Shown in pieces: positions 15,946-23,654 of a stretch of DNA of 23,804 nucleotides. The number at the start of each line of letters is the position of its first letter. Position 1 is the stretch's first letter. A program made the translations under genes and the position numbers. The DNA is taken from the NCBI GenBank assembly GCA_910585905.1, contig CAJUID010000044.1, positions 1 to 23,804 of the forward strand. Reading direction: 5' to 3'. Below the pieces are notes generated by a model, which saw only the letters and a list, made by a program, of their open reading frames with translations, had not been told where the DNA came from and made no database searches. The DNA comes from an uncultured Lachnospiraceae bacterium (GTDB lineage Bacteria > Bacillota > Clostridia > Lachnospirales > Lachnospiraceae).

Positions 15946-16458
15946 TTACTCCACCTCCAGCCTCTCTCTTAATATTTTCCTCGCCTGATACAGCCTGCTT
16001 TTAACGGTCCCTTTCGGTATCTTTAATACCCTAGCTATTTCCGGCATGGTTAGCTCCTCCATATAATAAAGATAAACCGGCATCCTATATTTTTCTGCCA
16101 ATTCCCTCACTGCATCCCTTACCTCTTTTGCCCTCTCCCTTGCAACTACCTCTTCTTCTAGAGAACAGCCCTGGTCTTCTATGCCCTGATCTTCCTCCAC
16201 TAGAGATTCGATTCCAGCAATCTGCCTGCGCCTGGCATACTTCCGCTTAGAATTTTTACAAAGGCGCAATGTAATTGACAAAAGATAGCTTTTTGGATTT
16301 TCTTCCACCCTAATCTTATGAAGAAGCTCCATTGCCTTCAAAAAGGTATCTTGATACAATTCTTCCGCTTCCTGCCTACTGTAAGTCAACTGCCTGCAAA
16401 ATGCAAAAATGTCTTTTCCATATAAATCAATACATTTTTCCAATTCTGTCACTTTCAT
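15946..16458 (-). CDS. ECF-type RNA polymerase sigma factor
   Basis: A 170-residue sigma-70 family protein with only regions 2 and 4. Region 2 spans about residues 8-75 (DIFAFCRQLTYSRQEAEELYQDTFLKAM, YLLSITLRLCKN). Region 4 spans about residues 112-165, with a helix-turn-helix in LTMPEIARVLKIPKGTVKSRLYQARK. It directs RNA polymerase to stress or envelope promoters and should be held inactive by the product of the next gene. The ATG at 16456-16458 is chosen because GGAG lies 7 bases before it; the frame upstream runs into the pckA terminator and cannot be coding. The promoter must lie in 16459-16587, where I see a 10-bp palindrome ACGACGTCGT (16490-16499) but no convincing ECF-type -35/-10 pair. 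Confidence 0.9.
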   Translation of the reverse strand: MKVTELEKCIDLYGKDIFAFCRQLTYSRQEAEELYQDTFLKAMELLHKIRVEENPKSYLLSITLRLCKNSKRKYARRRQIAGIESLVEEDQGIEDQGCSLEEEVVARERAKEVRDAVRELAEKYRMPVYLYYMEELTMPEIARVLKIPKGTVKSRLYQARKILRERLEVE

Positions 16459-16586
16459 TATCATTCTCCAAATGCACATTTGTTTCATTACGACGTCGTT
16501 TTGCGGCACAGTCTGCACATTTCTTACTGTACTGTGCCAAATACCCTTACATCTATAACATTGTCGCAACTTTGCAAAGGGTTCAA

Positions 16587-16617
16587 AAAAAGGCAATGAA
16601 AAATTCATTGCCTTTTT
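16587..16617. terminator. Bidirectional intrinsic terminator downstream of pckA
   Basis: AAAGGCAATGAA (16589-16600) pairs perfectly with TTCATTGCCTTT (16604-16615). It is followed by T-runs on both strands. It ends pckA transcription before the sigma operon on the same strand. Confidence 0.92.
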
Positions 16618-16691
16618 ATTCCACCAAAGAACATTTTGTAATATCTTACTCTATGTTTCCCTGGTAATATTAAATTATAATCCTACAAAAA

Positions 16692-18413
16692 TTATGCTAA
16701 AGCTTCTACCAGCTTCTTAAGTGCTGCAAGTGCTTCATCTGGAAGCTTATCATAGCCGTCTTTCTTTGTTGAGAATCCTTCAACAGCATCTACACGGTTC
16801 TGCATAGCATTCTTTAATGCATTTTTGTACTCTGGGTCATTGAGGTCAGGCACAAAACCTTCCCAATCCATAATCTCGATATCATCGAAATTACCCCATT
16901 TTTTGAACTCTGCTTTGCCTTCTACGATAGACTCAAGAATTCCAAGTGTATCCTTAGGCTGAACCTTCTTGCCCATGAAATCACCAGTATTTACAATATA
17001 GCAGTCTACATCCTTTTCCTCTACTAACTTCTTGAACTTCTCATAATCATTTACTAACGGATAAGTCCTAAATGGATTAGCATATGGCACAATGCGGAGT
17101 GCGTTCATATCTGTACCTGCAGCAACACGCTCTGCAGTAGAAGTCTTTGTTGCAAGTGTAGCACCCATAACAGAAGCAAGTGCAGCGCCTTTCAGCTTAA
17201 CTACTGGAGGAATCGTAGGATCCTTCATAATCCAGATAATAGAGTTTACAGGGCTTTCAATCTTGTCCACACGGTTTGGAGACCAGAGCTTAGATTTGAT
17301 AGCACGTCCGTTACCATTGCGGATATCTTCTGTAACTAACTGAATCTTTCCGTCCTCATCCATTGTAGCGGAGCAGTTCTGGGCAGATAACAGATACTGG
17401 TTATCTGGGCAGCCTGTAGGATAATCCGCTGTCTTATCGAAGTAAGTCGGCTCAAGAGCGATAGAAGCACATGTATCAGAATTAATGATAAATGCATCGT
17501 CATGAAGAACTGTGATAGCCTTTTCACCGTACTTGTTGTTGTGCTTAGCATGTGTAAGTGTTGACTTTCCTGAACCAGAAAGACCAAATACAGATGCAAC
17601 GTATTTCTTGCCGTCTGGAAGTGTATACTCTTTCTGTCCACCGTGGCAAGAAGCATAGCCATTACGATTTGCAATAGCCCAAGCCATTGTCAAAGTACCT
17701 TTCTTGTGCTCACCGAAATATTTCATACCAAGAATTGCAGCACAGTTCTGGTCAGTATCAAAATAGCAAAGTGTCCTGTCATCACTCAGGCAGCTATAAT
17801 CTACATCAGGACTTGGAGTTGGCTCCCACTGTGGGTTAGAGAAGATATAAATATCAGCTTCTTTGCCATCACCAACAGCCTTAGAGTTCTTGTACATCTT
17901 TACATACTCATCTGACATATACTGGAAGTTAATCATCCAGTTATACATTAAGTTCTCTTCGCCTTCTGGAATCAGAAGATGTGCCTTTACCATAAATTCT
18001 GGATCAAGACCAACAAACACCTGTGCATGATATAATTTTTTGAAACGTGTCTTATAAACAGCGTCCATTACCACTTTATCAAGTTTCCCAGTATCTACGC
18101 CCGGCTCACCCTTGATACGGCGCGCTGCAGCGTAACGTCCTGTTACTGCTCCATCATTAAAAAGAAGAACCTTTGCATCAGCGTCAAGGCCGAATTCTTC
18201 ACCTCTGTAAACAGGCATGTCTGTCACGATAGTTCCCGGTGAATTCTTTGCCAGATTGTATGCTTCTTTCAAGGTACTTACCTTAACTACATTGTTGCCA
18301 TAAAAAGCAGCTTCAATGATAGCACGGGTATTTGTAACTGCATCGCCAGTTTTAGGAAATCCAACCTTACCAGCACCAATTTCTTCCAACTTGTAATTTG
18401 CCTTTGTTGCCAT
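16692..18413 (-). CDS. pckA: Phosphoenolpyruvate carboxykinase (ATP)
   Basis: A 573-residue ATP-type PEPCK interconverting oxaloacetate + ATP with PEP + CO2 + ADP. In gluconeogenesis it makes PEP; in anaerobic gut bacteria it often runs the other way to fix CO2 and make ATP. The kinase P-loop is GLSGSGKST (residues 277-285; K283, S284), with the preceding YASCHGGQKEYTLPDGKK and the following LHDDAFIIN metal/nucleotide region. ATKTSTAERVAAG lies in the C-terminal part. It is slightly longer than the usual 530-540 residues. The start at 18413 has AGGAGG 9 bases upstream; an open stretch further 5' is not protein-like. It is monocistronic, with a terminator after it. Confidence 0.95.
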   Translation of the reverse strand: MATKANYKLEEIGAGKVGFPKTGDAVTNTRAIIEAAFYGNNVVKVSTLKEAYNLAKNSPGTIVTDMPVYRGEEFGLDADAKVLLFNDGAVTGRYAAARRIKGEPGVDTGKLDKVVMDAVYKTRFKKLYHAQVFVGLDPEFMVKAHLLIPEGEENLMYNWMINFQYMSDEYVKMYKNSKAVGDGKEADIYIFSNPQWEPTPSPDVDYSCLSDDRTLCYFDTDQNCAAILGMKYFGEHKKGTLTMAWAIANRNGYASCHGGQKEYTLPDGKKYVASVFGLSGSGKSTLTHAKHNNKYGEKAITVLHDDAFIINSDTCASIALEPTYFDKTADYPTGCPDNQYLLSAQNCSATMDEDGKIQLVTEDIRNGNGRAIKSKLWSPNRVDKIESPVNSIIWIMKDPTIPPVVKLKGAALASVMGATLATKTSTAERVAAGTDMNALRIVPYANPFRTYPLVNDYEKFKKLVEEKDVDCYIVNTGDFMGKKVQPKDTLGILESIVEGKAEFKKWGNFDDIEIMDWEGFVPDLNDPEYKNALKNAMQNRVDAVEGFSTKKDGYDKLPDEALAALKKLVEALA

Positions 18414-18879
18414 GTGAAAAAACCTCCTACTATATGATGTATTTGTCTCTGCCAGCCCGAAATGCTTGTGACAGAATATTGTTAACCGCAGGCTGCAAAA
18501 ATATACCTGCAGAGATAAACCACAAAAAACCATGCCAAAATCCGTAACAAACTAACATCATGGATCATTACTTCAAACGTTAAATCCTCATAAAAATTTG
18601 CGCAGAATAAACCAACAAGGGCATCCGCTAAAAGCATAAGAGTAGTGGTGCTACGTCAATGCTATCAGCAAAATGTACTTGGAATTCAAGCAAACAAAAT
18701 TGTGAGATTTAATAGCCGAAGTAATAGTATAGTGAATATTAAATTCCTATCAGTCAAACTTTATCTACTAAGAAATCAATCTACACTATACTAGTTAGGC
18801 ATTCTGAATACAAGTATAGGTTTTTTTCCAAAAAAAGTCAACGAAAAACTGAAAGAAATACTTTTTTTATTGTTGCTGC
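18414..18879. other. Intergenic region upstream of pckA with a long-range inverted repeat
   Basis: No gene is seen in these 466 bases. TAGTATAGTG (18725-18734) and CACTATACTA (18784-18793) form a perfect 10-bp inverted repeat with a 49-base loop. AAAAAAAGT (18832-18840) and ACTTTTTTT further right form an AT-only stem that may end the DUF885 transcript. On the minus strand TTGACT at 18753-18758 is a possible -35 box, but no well-spaced -10 goes with it, so the pckA promoter is not fixed. The pckA leader could be over 200 bases long. Confidence 0.4.
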
Positions 18880-20751
18880 TCACCCCATCCGCTCCTCAAT
18901 CCACCCTTCCATCCGGTCCTGGATTACAGCAAATGGCGCAGGTCCGATTGACAGAAAGAATTCATGAAAATCTTTTAATACGAATTTTTCCCCTAATTCC
19001 TTCTTTGCCTTTTCTAATAAATTTTCTATTTCCAGATATCCAAGCGTATATTCCATATAGCCGCCCGGCTCTGCCACCATAGAATCAAAGATAATCCGGG
19101 CACTGCTTTTACTAAAACCAAAGTCTGACAGATATTCCTGTAATTTTTTATAATCCCAGCCAAGATAATTGACTCCAATATCCGCTTTGGCATAGATACA
19201 TAGGGTGGTTAATGTATTTTTCTTTAGTAGCTTTGCTACCTCCTTATCAATATCTGCCAAGTCATAGCTGTATAATTCAGCGTATGTGCCCCACCCCTCA
19301 GTATATCCGCCAACACTGATAATACTTCGGATTGGCGAAGGATTCGTTGAATTAAAATAGCAGGTCTGATATAGGTGTCCCGGATAGCCTTCATGCCCAA
19401 TTGTTGTAAATGCCTTGCTTAAATCATATCGCTCATTTTCATTAATATAAACTACATTATCCTTGTAACTGTCAATGGCGGGCGTCAGATAAAATGCTGG
19501 ACTCATGCTTTCTTCCAGTGATTTATCAACTGCTTTAATCTGGCATGTGATATCCCCATCCAGCGCTGGAAAATCCTTCCGAATTGCCTTTTTCAAATGC
19601 TCCATTGCCTTTTTGGGTTCTTGATAAGGATATGTAACATCCTGCGCATCATAATAAACATCTGGCGATTCCGCCATAATTGCTGCCATTTCTTTTTTTA
19701 GCTTTGATATCTTTTTATCCAGCAACGAATTAATTTCATTTAAAGAGCGGTCAGAGCCAGTTTCACTTTTCACCAGGTATGCATAGTATTCTTTGCCCTT
19801 TTCAAAATGGCATAACCCATTCTCATTTTTCCCGGTTCCCTTTAATTTTTTTAATCCCTTTATCAAAGACTGATATGCTGGGATTAAAGATTCTAATACT
19901 GCCTTTTTATTTTGTTCTGAAAAAGCCTCTTTTTCTTCTTCTGAAATCGTCTCAACCTCTTGAATCTTTTTATCAAAAACTGTGATCAAATAATTCTTCT
20001 CAGGCTCTTTCACAAAATCCTCGCACTGGTCAATTATCGCCTGCGCTGTGGTATTACTCATAAAGATTCCCTTTTTGGATTTATTTTGTTCAAATGCAAG
20101 GATTTGCTCAAAATATTCTGGAACAAGATCAATTAACCCAATATATTGCTCCACATCCTTTTTTTCATATAGGTTGTACTCTGCCAAAAATACTGGAAGC
20201 TGAGCCTGAATCCCTGTAGTTGGGCCAAGGCACTCCGCATATTCCAAAAAATCTGCTGACTCCAAATTCTGCTTGGATATAATATAGACAATATCATATA
20301 TTAACTGCTGTTCTTTAGAAAGCTTATTGTAATCAAATGTCTCTAATGTCGCAACCCTATTTTCGGACACCAATAGACTATTCTGAAATTCCTCCAGGGA
20401 ATATCCACCGAGAGTTGTGTCCTCATCATCAAGGTCATACGCCTTCTTATCCTTAATTGTATAATTCAATGTAATAGTATTGTCCGTAACTTCTTCTTTG
20501 AAAATCTCATTCATCAAATTGTCAAAATCCTGCCGCGCCTCTTCTTTTGTCCTGGAATCCGTTACCCTTGGATGGCTTAGCGTACTTTGGGCAAATGGCC
20601 CAATTTTCTTCTGATAACAAATCATTCCCGCTGCCGCAAGAATGCACACCAAAAGAGCCAGATATGCAGCCTTTCCTGACTTTCTCCTTCTATACCCCTG
20701 GTATCCCCGGTTAAAATCCCTGTGTCCAAAATCTCTGTCCAATCCCTGCAC
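18880..20751 (-). CDS. Membrane-anchored DUF885 metallopeptidase-like protein
   Basis: A 623-residue protein with a basic N-terminus (about 27 residues), one membrane helix at about residues 28-46 (AAYLALLVCILAAAGMICY) and a long outer DUF885 domain. The zinc-site motif is HEGYPGH (H453, E454, H459), and EGWGTYAE (E485) follows 25-30 residues later, as in this family of peptidase-like gluzincins. The substrate is unknown; family members are annotated as carboxypeptidase-like. The start is uncertain. The first codon is GTG at 20749-20751 with AAAGGG almost touching it. A TTG three codons later would have better spacing from the same AAAGGG. On the minus strand TATAAT at 20807-20812 is a likely -10 without a good -35. 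It is transcribed alone. Confidence 0.86.
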   Translation of the reverse strand: MQGLDRDFGHRDFNRGYQGYRRRKSGKAAYLALLVCILAAAGMICYQKKIGPFAQSTLSHPRVTDSRTKEEARQDFDNLMNEIFKEEVTDNTITLNYTIKDKKAYDLDDEDTTLGGYSLEEFQNSLLVSENRVATLETFDYNKLSKEQQLIYDIVYIISKQNLESADFLEYAECLGPTTGIQAQLPVFLAEYNLYEKKDVEQYIGLIDLVPEYFEQILAFEQNKSKKGIFMSNTTAQAIIDQCEDFVKEPEKNYLITVFDKKIQEVETISEEEKEAFSEQNKKAVLESLIPAYQSLIKGLKKLKGTGKNENGLCHFEKGKEYYAYLVKSETGSDRSLNEINSLLDKKISKLKKEMAAIMAESPDVYYDAQDVTYPYQEPKKAMEHLKKAIRKDFPALDGDITCQIKAVDKSLEESMSPAFYLTPAIDSYKDNVVYINENERYDLSKAFTTIGHEGYPGHLYQTCYFNSTNPSPIRSIISVGGYTEGWGTYAELYSYDLADIDKEVAKLLKKNTLTTLCIYAKADIGVNYLGWDYKKLQEYLSDFGFSKSSARIIFDSMVAEPGGYMEYTLGYLEIENLLEKAKKELGEKFVLKDFHEFFLSIGPAPFAVIQDRMEGWIEERMG

Positions 20752-20906
20752 ACCCTTTCTTCATCTACCGATACAAAAAGCCAGAATATCCTATTAAACT
20801 TTTTCAATTATATCGGTTACAATACTGTTATGTTCTCATTTCATACTTAACTTGTCAATAGAAAACTACCAAGCTTGCCACTGCCGCTCTCACGACTTTA
20901 TTTACG

Positions 20907-20944
20907 CTTCCAATCATGCTGGCTTTGCCAACACAAACACTTTT
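20907..20944 (+). repeat. Dispersed repeat, copy B
   Basis: Second copy of the 38-base repeat at 14647-14684 (30 of 38 identical, same strand; core CTTCCAATCATGCTGGCTT). It lies upstream of the DUF885 gene in non-coding DNA. Confidence 0.6.
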
Positions 20945-21372
20945 ATTAATAAAACACCAAACTGCCGCTCCTTTGTAACTTTACCACCCCCTATCATTCA
21001 GAACCCCTGCACCGTTTATTACATTGCTCTGTTCCTCATGATGGACACTCGCACAGTCATGGAAAATATTCATACAAGTAAGATATTTACCATAACTCTG
21101 CTCACTGTTTGATTCACACTTTTTGTAATTCTACATATATATGAATTAGCACGAAAAGATATTCCTGTTTTCATTTACCACTTTAGCAGGAAGTAAATAT
21201 GAATGTTTTAACCTTTTACCCAGCAAGTTTGTGCCCGCGCTGCGCCACAGGCTTGAAGGAACTAAGATTCCAGGGGCTAAGGTTTTAGATAATTAGATTC
21301 CAAAAGAACCTGGCTTCCAGGGAACTACCGTTCCTTAGATACAGAAAACGCAGCGCAGAAATGAGGAAAAAT
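20945..21372. other. Intergenic region upstream of cotJ, hairpin-rich near its right end
   Basis: No gene is supported in these 428 bases. The last 120 bases contain several small stems: GGAA/TTCC (21258-21271), CCTGG-CTT-CCAGG (21309-21321) and GGAAC-TACC-GTTCC (21321-21334). They also hold repeated words (TTCCAGG, GATTCCA, GGAACTA). They may form the 5' leader of the cotJ mRNA. I looked for mother-cell sigma-E or sigma-K promoters and found only weak partial matches such as CATACAAG at 21071. Confidence 0.35.
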
Positions 21373-21753
21373 ATGAATAACATGAACCAATGTTCCGGGA
21401 AATGTTCGCAGGACTGCAGTGCCAACACTGGCATGAATATGAACGATAGGCGTTGCAGAAACAATATGAACAACAATTCCTGCGGAAGAAAAACTCCTTC
21501 CATGCAGCCGATGCCAATGCCTCAGGCATCTTGCGGCTGTAACACCTGCAACTGTGTAGATGATGCTACCAGCATCCAAAATGATCCTCTACGCGGAATG
21601 CCTGTCGGCATCGGCTATGTGCCATGGCAACAATGGGATTGTGTGTATAACATTGATGAAGGATTATCAAAAGGCACCATTTTCCCATGCCTGGATCTGC
21701 CATTTTATGGCTGTATTCCCCGTGGCTTTCACTGCAGCAAAGGAGGTCGGTAA
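21373..21753 (+). CDS. cotJA: Spore coat associated protein CotJA
   Basis: A 126-residue protein. The N-terminal half (residues 1-60) is low-complexity, rich in Asn, Met and Cys (NMNNM, CGCNTCNC). The C-terminal half is the CotJA domain: MPVGIGYVPWQQWDCVYNID, then KGTIFPCLDLPFYG. CotJA lets the CotJC catalase-like protein assemble into the inner spore coat. The start at 21373 is chosen because GAGG lies 6 bases before it; the ATG four codons upstream has no ribosome site. Many Cys residues suggest disulfide or metal cross-linking. It is the first gene of the cotJA-cotJB-cotJC operon, expected to be read by mother-cell sigma-E, though no clear promoter was found. Confidence 0.9.
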   Translation: MNNMNQCSGKCSQDCSANTGMNMNDRRCRNNMNNNSCGRKTPSMQPMPMPQASCGCNTCNCVDDATSIQNDPLRGMPVGIGYVPWQQWDCVYNIDEGLSKGTIFPCLDLPFYGCIPRGFHCSKGGR

Positions 21754-21756
21754 AAC

Positions 21757-22002
21757 ATGAATCAAAAACAACTTCTTATGTATATTACCCAGGTAAGTTT
21801 TGGAGTGACAGAAGCCGTTATGTATCTGGATACCCATCCTTGTGATGCAGAAGCTATGTCATATTACCAAAAAATGAGAAAACTCCGCAAGGAAGCTTTA
21901 GACAAATATCAACGAGAGTTTGGCCCACTGCTGAGTGATTCCAATGAAGATGAATGCCATTGGATATGGACAGAAACTCCTTGGCCTTGGCAGAACTGTT
22001 AG
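21757..22002 (+). CDS. cotJB: Spore coat protein CotJB
   Basis: An 81-residue protein of normal CotJB length. Family pattern: LLMYITQVSFGVTEAVMYLDTHPCDAEAMSYY, followed by YQREFGPLL and a C-terminal WTETPWPWQ. It starts three bases after the cotJA stop, with AGGAGG inside the cotJA end, so the two are translated together. In Bacillus subtilis it is part of the cotJ operon, and its exact role in the coat is unclear. The cotJC start follows 45 bases downstream. Confidence 0.92.
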   Translation: MNQKQLLMYITQVSFGVTEAVMYLDTHPCDAEAMSYYQKMRKLRKEALDKYQREFGPLLSDSNEDECHWIWTETPWPWQNC

Positions 22003-22047
22003 CTCAATATCAAAATATTTGCGGTAGACGCAGAATCGAGGAAATTT

Positions 22048-22179
22048 ATGTGGAATTATGAAAGACGGCTGGAATATCCAGTAAATATTACACGGTGTAA
22101 TCCGCAGGCAGCAATGGTAATAATGAGCCAATATGGTGGTCTGTATTCGATAACCAATAGTTTTTCAATATCCTTTTAA
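22048..22179 (+). pseudogene. cotJC: Truncated cotJC (5' end only), interrupted by prophage DNA
   Basis: The ATG at 22048 follows GAGG by 6 bases. The first 31 codons are a good CotJC N-terminus (MWNYERRLEYPV, then NPQAAMVIMSQYGG). After codon 31 (22140) the sequence leaves the family: CotJC normally continues PDGELGA..., but here 12 unrelated residues lead to TAA at 22177-22179. CotJC is a manganese-catalase-like protein of about 190 residues, so over 80% is missing, including the metal site. The operon before it is intact, and phage lysis genes begin 256 bases after it. This points to insertion of a mobile element at this codon rather than slow decay. The 3' part may lie beyond the right edge, at the other end of the element. 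Confidence 0.85.
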
Positions 22180-22435
22180 CTTATTCTAACGCTTGATGCA
22201 CCTTTTGTCAGCATTCTAACCTTATGATTAAATAAGAAATAACTACTATCCTATTTAATAACATTAAGTCAATCATAGTCTATATATAATAAGTAGAAAC
22301 AATATCAACCCATTATAACTTCGGGTTCTATTTAAAAATTCTTTCGCAAAGCATAAATAACCCAGACCGCCATATAGCAACCTGGGCTAATCTACTTTAT
22401 TATAGTATTTTTACAGTGCCATAATAATTGTGGCA
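22180..22435. other. Prophage end, non-coding, with hairpins after the endolysin
   Basis: No gene is seen. AGTGCCA (22415-22421) and TGGCACT (22431-22437) form a 7-bp stem overlapping the endolysin stop codon. AACCCAG (22359-22365) and CTGGGCT (22382-22388) form a weaker stem followed on the minus strand by an AT-rich tail. Either may end the lysis transcript. The rest, including the expected attachment-site arm at 22141-22180, is AT-rich with no clear repeats. Confidence 0.4.
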
Positions 22436-23005
22436 CTAGCTACAACTTTTGTTATAATTCAGTACAGCCTTCACAATCGCCTGTGCCACTGCATCCTTGT
22501 TTTGTTTATACAATTTTGCGTCATCCTGATCATCGACAAAGCAAACTTCTACCAGAATGGCAGGCTTGTTTGTATGGTTCAAAAAATACAGTCTCCCATT
22601 TGTTTTTACACCGCGATTTGTAAATCCAATAGCACTAATCTGGTTACATATTCTTTTTGCCACACCACCACGAATGCCCTCTATTGTCCTGCAGAGGACT
22701 TCCACGCCTTTTGTCCGCCCATCCGCTTTAGAATGGTTGCAGGCATTGAAGTGGATGGAGATATCAAGCTGCCTTTCCTTCGTATTGCATTTCTTACATA
22801 TCTTCTTTAAAACATCATCCTTACATGTCCCATTATTGACAGTGCAGTTATACGCTTTTATGCCATTCTTTTTCAACAGCTTAATTACTTTCCGGCAGAT
22901 AATGCGCGCCTCCTTAGACTCGTCTATGTAATCAGATGCCCCGCACGCAATTTTACCCTGCTTGTTATGGCCTGCATGGACTGTTACTTTTTTTATTTTA
23001 CTCAT
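22436..23005 (-). CDS. N-acetylmuramoyl-L-alanine amidase (phage endolysin, Amidase_3)
   Basis: A 189-residue enzyme cutting the bond between MurNAc and L-Ala of peptidoglycan. Zinc ligands visible are H13 (VHAGHN), E32 (ESKEAR) and H85 (SIHFNA), with the catalytic Glu E153 in AILVEVCFVDD. It has only the catalytic domain, with no wall-binding repeats and no signal peptide, so release depends on the holin encoded just before it. Its ATG overlaps the end of the holin gene by 8 bases. It has many Cys residues, as in some clostridial phage enzymes. Last gene of the visible lysis cassette. Confidence 0.93.
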   Translation of the reverse strand: MSKIKKVTVHAGHNKQGKIACGASDYIDESKEARIICRKVIKLLKKNGIKAYNCTVNNGTCKDDVLKKICKKCNTKERQLDISIHFNACNHSKADGRTKGVEVLCRTIEGIRGGVAKRICNQISAIGFTNRGVKTNGRLYFLNHTNKPAILVEVCFVDDQDDAKLYKQNKDAVAQAIVKAVLNYNKSCS

Positions 23006-23459
23006 CTATATCATCCCCACTTTCCTTGTTGATCATTTTGTCTGCAACTTCGAGGCCATTCACCAAAACTGCAGGGACATTATAGCCACATTCTACCAAG
23101 TTCTCCAAAATACTCCGCACTTCATTTACCATCATGCAGGCCAGTGTGAACCATCCCACCATCATGAGGAAATCCAGATTAACTCCTAAGATATCCTTAC
23201 CCAGATGGACAAAAACATCGGACATCAAAAAAGCTACTGCTATAATAACCCAGTAGCCAAGCTTTTTTAATATCCCCTGCAGCCCCACCCGTGAACTTTC
23301 CTTCTTTTTCTTTCTGGAACGGTACCACCCCGTCAGCCAATCCGCTACATTGAAAAACAGATATGCAGCGAAGACATACCAATATACGCCAAACAATGCC
23401 GTCATGACAGTTACTATGCTCCCCATCATAAGATTGTAGTTGTTTGTAAATGCTTTCAT
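22998..23459 (-). CDS. Phage holin (TcdE/holin_4 type)
   Basis: A 153-residue membrane protein with about four hydrophobic segments (roughly residues 11-26, 28-45, 68-86 and 96-112). The family pattern NVADWLTGW (D40) follows the second, then the Lys/Arg-rich loop RSRKKKK, then VNEVRSILENL. This is the Bacteriophage_holin_4_1 / toxin-secretion holin pattern. It forms membrane lesions that let the endolysin reach the wall. The start at 23459 is chosen because AAAGGA lies 9 bases upstream; the frame is open further but lacks another good site. It overlaps the amidase gene by 8 bases (translational coupling). Confidence 0.9.
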   Translation of the reverse strand: MKAFTNNYNLMMGSIVTVMTALFGVYWYVFAAYLFFNVADWLTGWYRSRKKKKESSRVGLQGILKKLGYWVIIAVAFLMSDVFVHLGKDILGVNLDFLMMVGWFTLACMMVNEVRSILENLVECGYNVPAVLVNGLEVADKMINKESGDDIDE

Positions 23460-23522
23460 AACTTTTTTCCTTTCTGCCGTGCCAGAATAAAACTGGCACA
23501 ACTAAAAAAGAGCCTTATAGCT

Positions 23523-23654
23523 CTATTCCTCATATCTGTTACCTGTTATTTCCTCGTACTGCTCTACCGTTATTTTCCTTGCTTTAACAAAGCGTGCCAC
23601 TTCTTCGCTGCTGTAAATGCCATTATTGAAATACCTTTTTACTATATTATACAT
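23523..23654 (-). CDS. XkdX-family small phage protein
   Basis: A 43-residue protein. It has the XkdX pattern: IVKRYFNNGIYSSEEVARF, then a Lys/Arg stretch and ITVEQYEEITG. XkdX proteins are tiny late-operon proteins of Firmicutes phages and PBSX-like elements, encoded between tail-fibre and holin genes; their function is unknown. GGAGGTGA precedes the ATG by 5-6 bases. The start overlaps the end of the upstream gene by 8 bases. Confidence 0.85.
   Translation of the reverse strand: MYNIVKRYFNNGIYSSEEVARFVKARKITVEQYEEITGNRYEE

Noticed and set aside
16490..16499. Palindrome ACGACGTCGT as an autoregulated ECF promoter or operator
   Set aside because: It contains a CGTC word like an ECF -10 box, but no matching -35 motif lies 15-18 bases upstream on the minus strand.
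20852..21112. 86-codon open frame on the plus strand left of cotJA
   Set aside because: No ribosome site, no recognisable family, and it runs through the dispersed repeat copy B.
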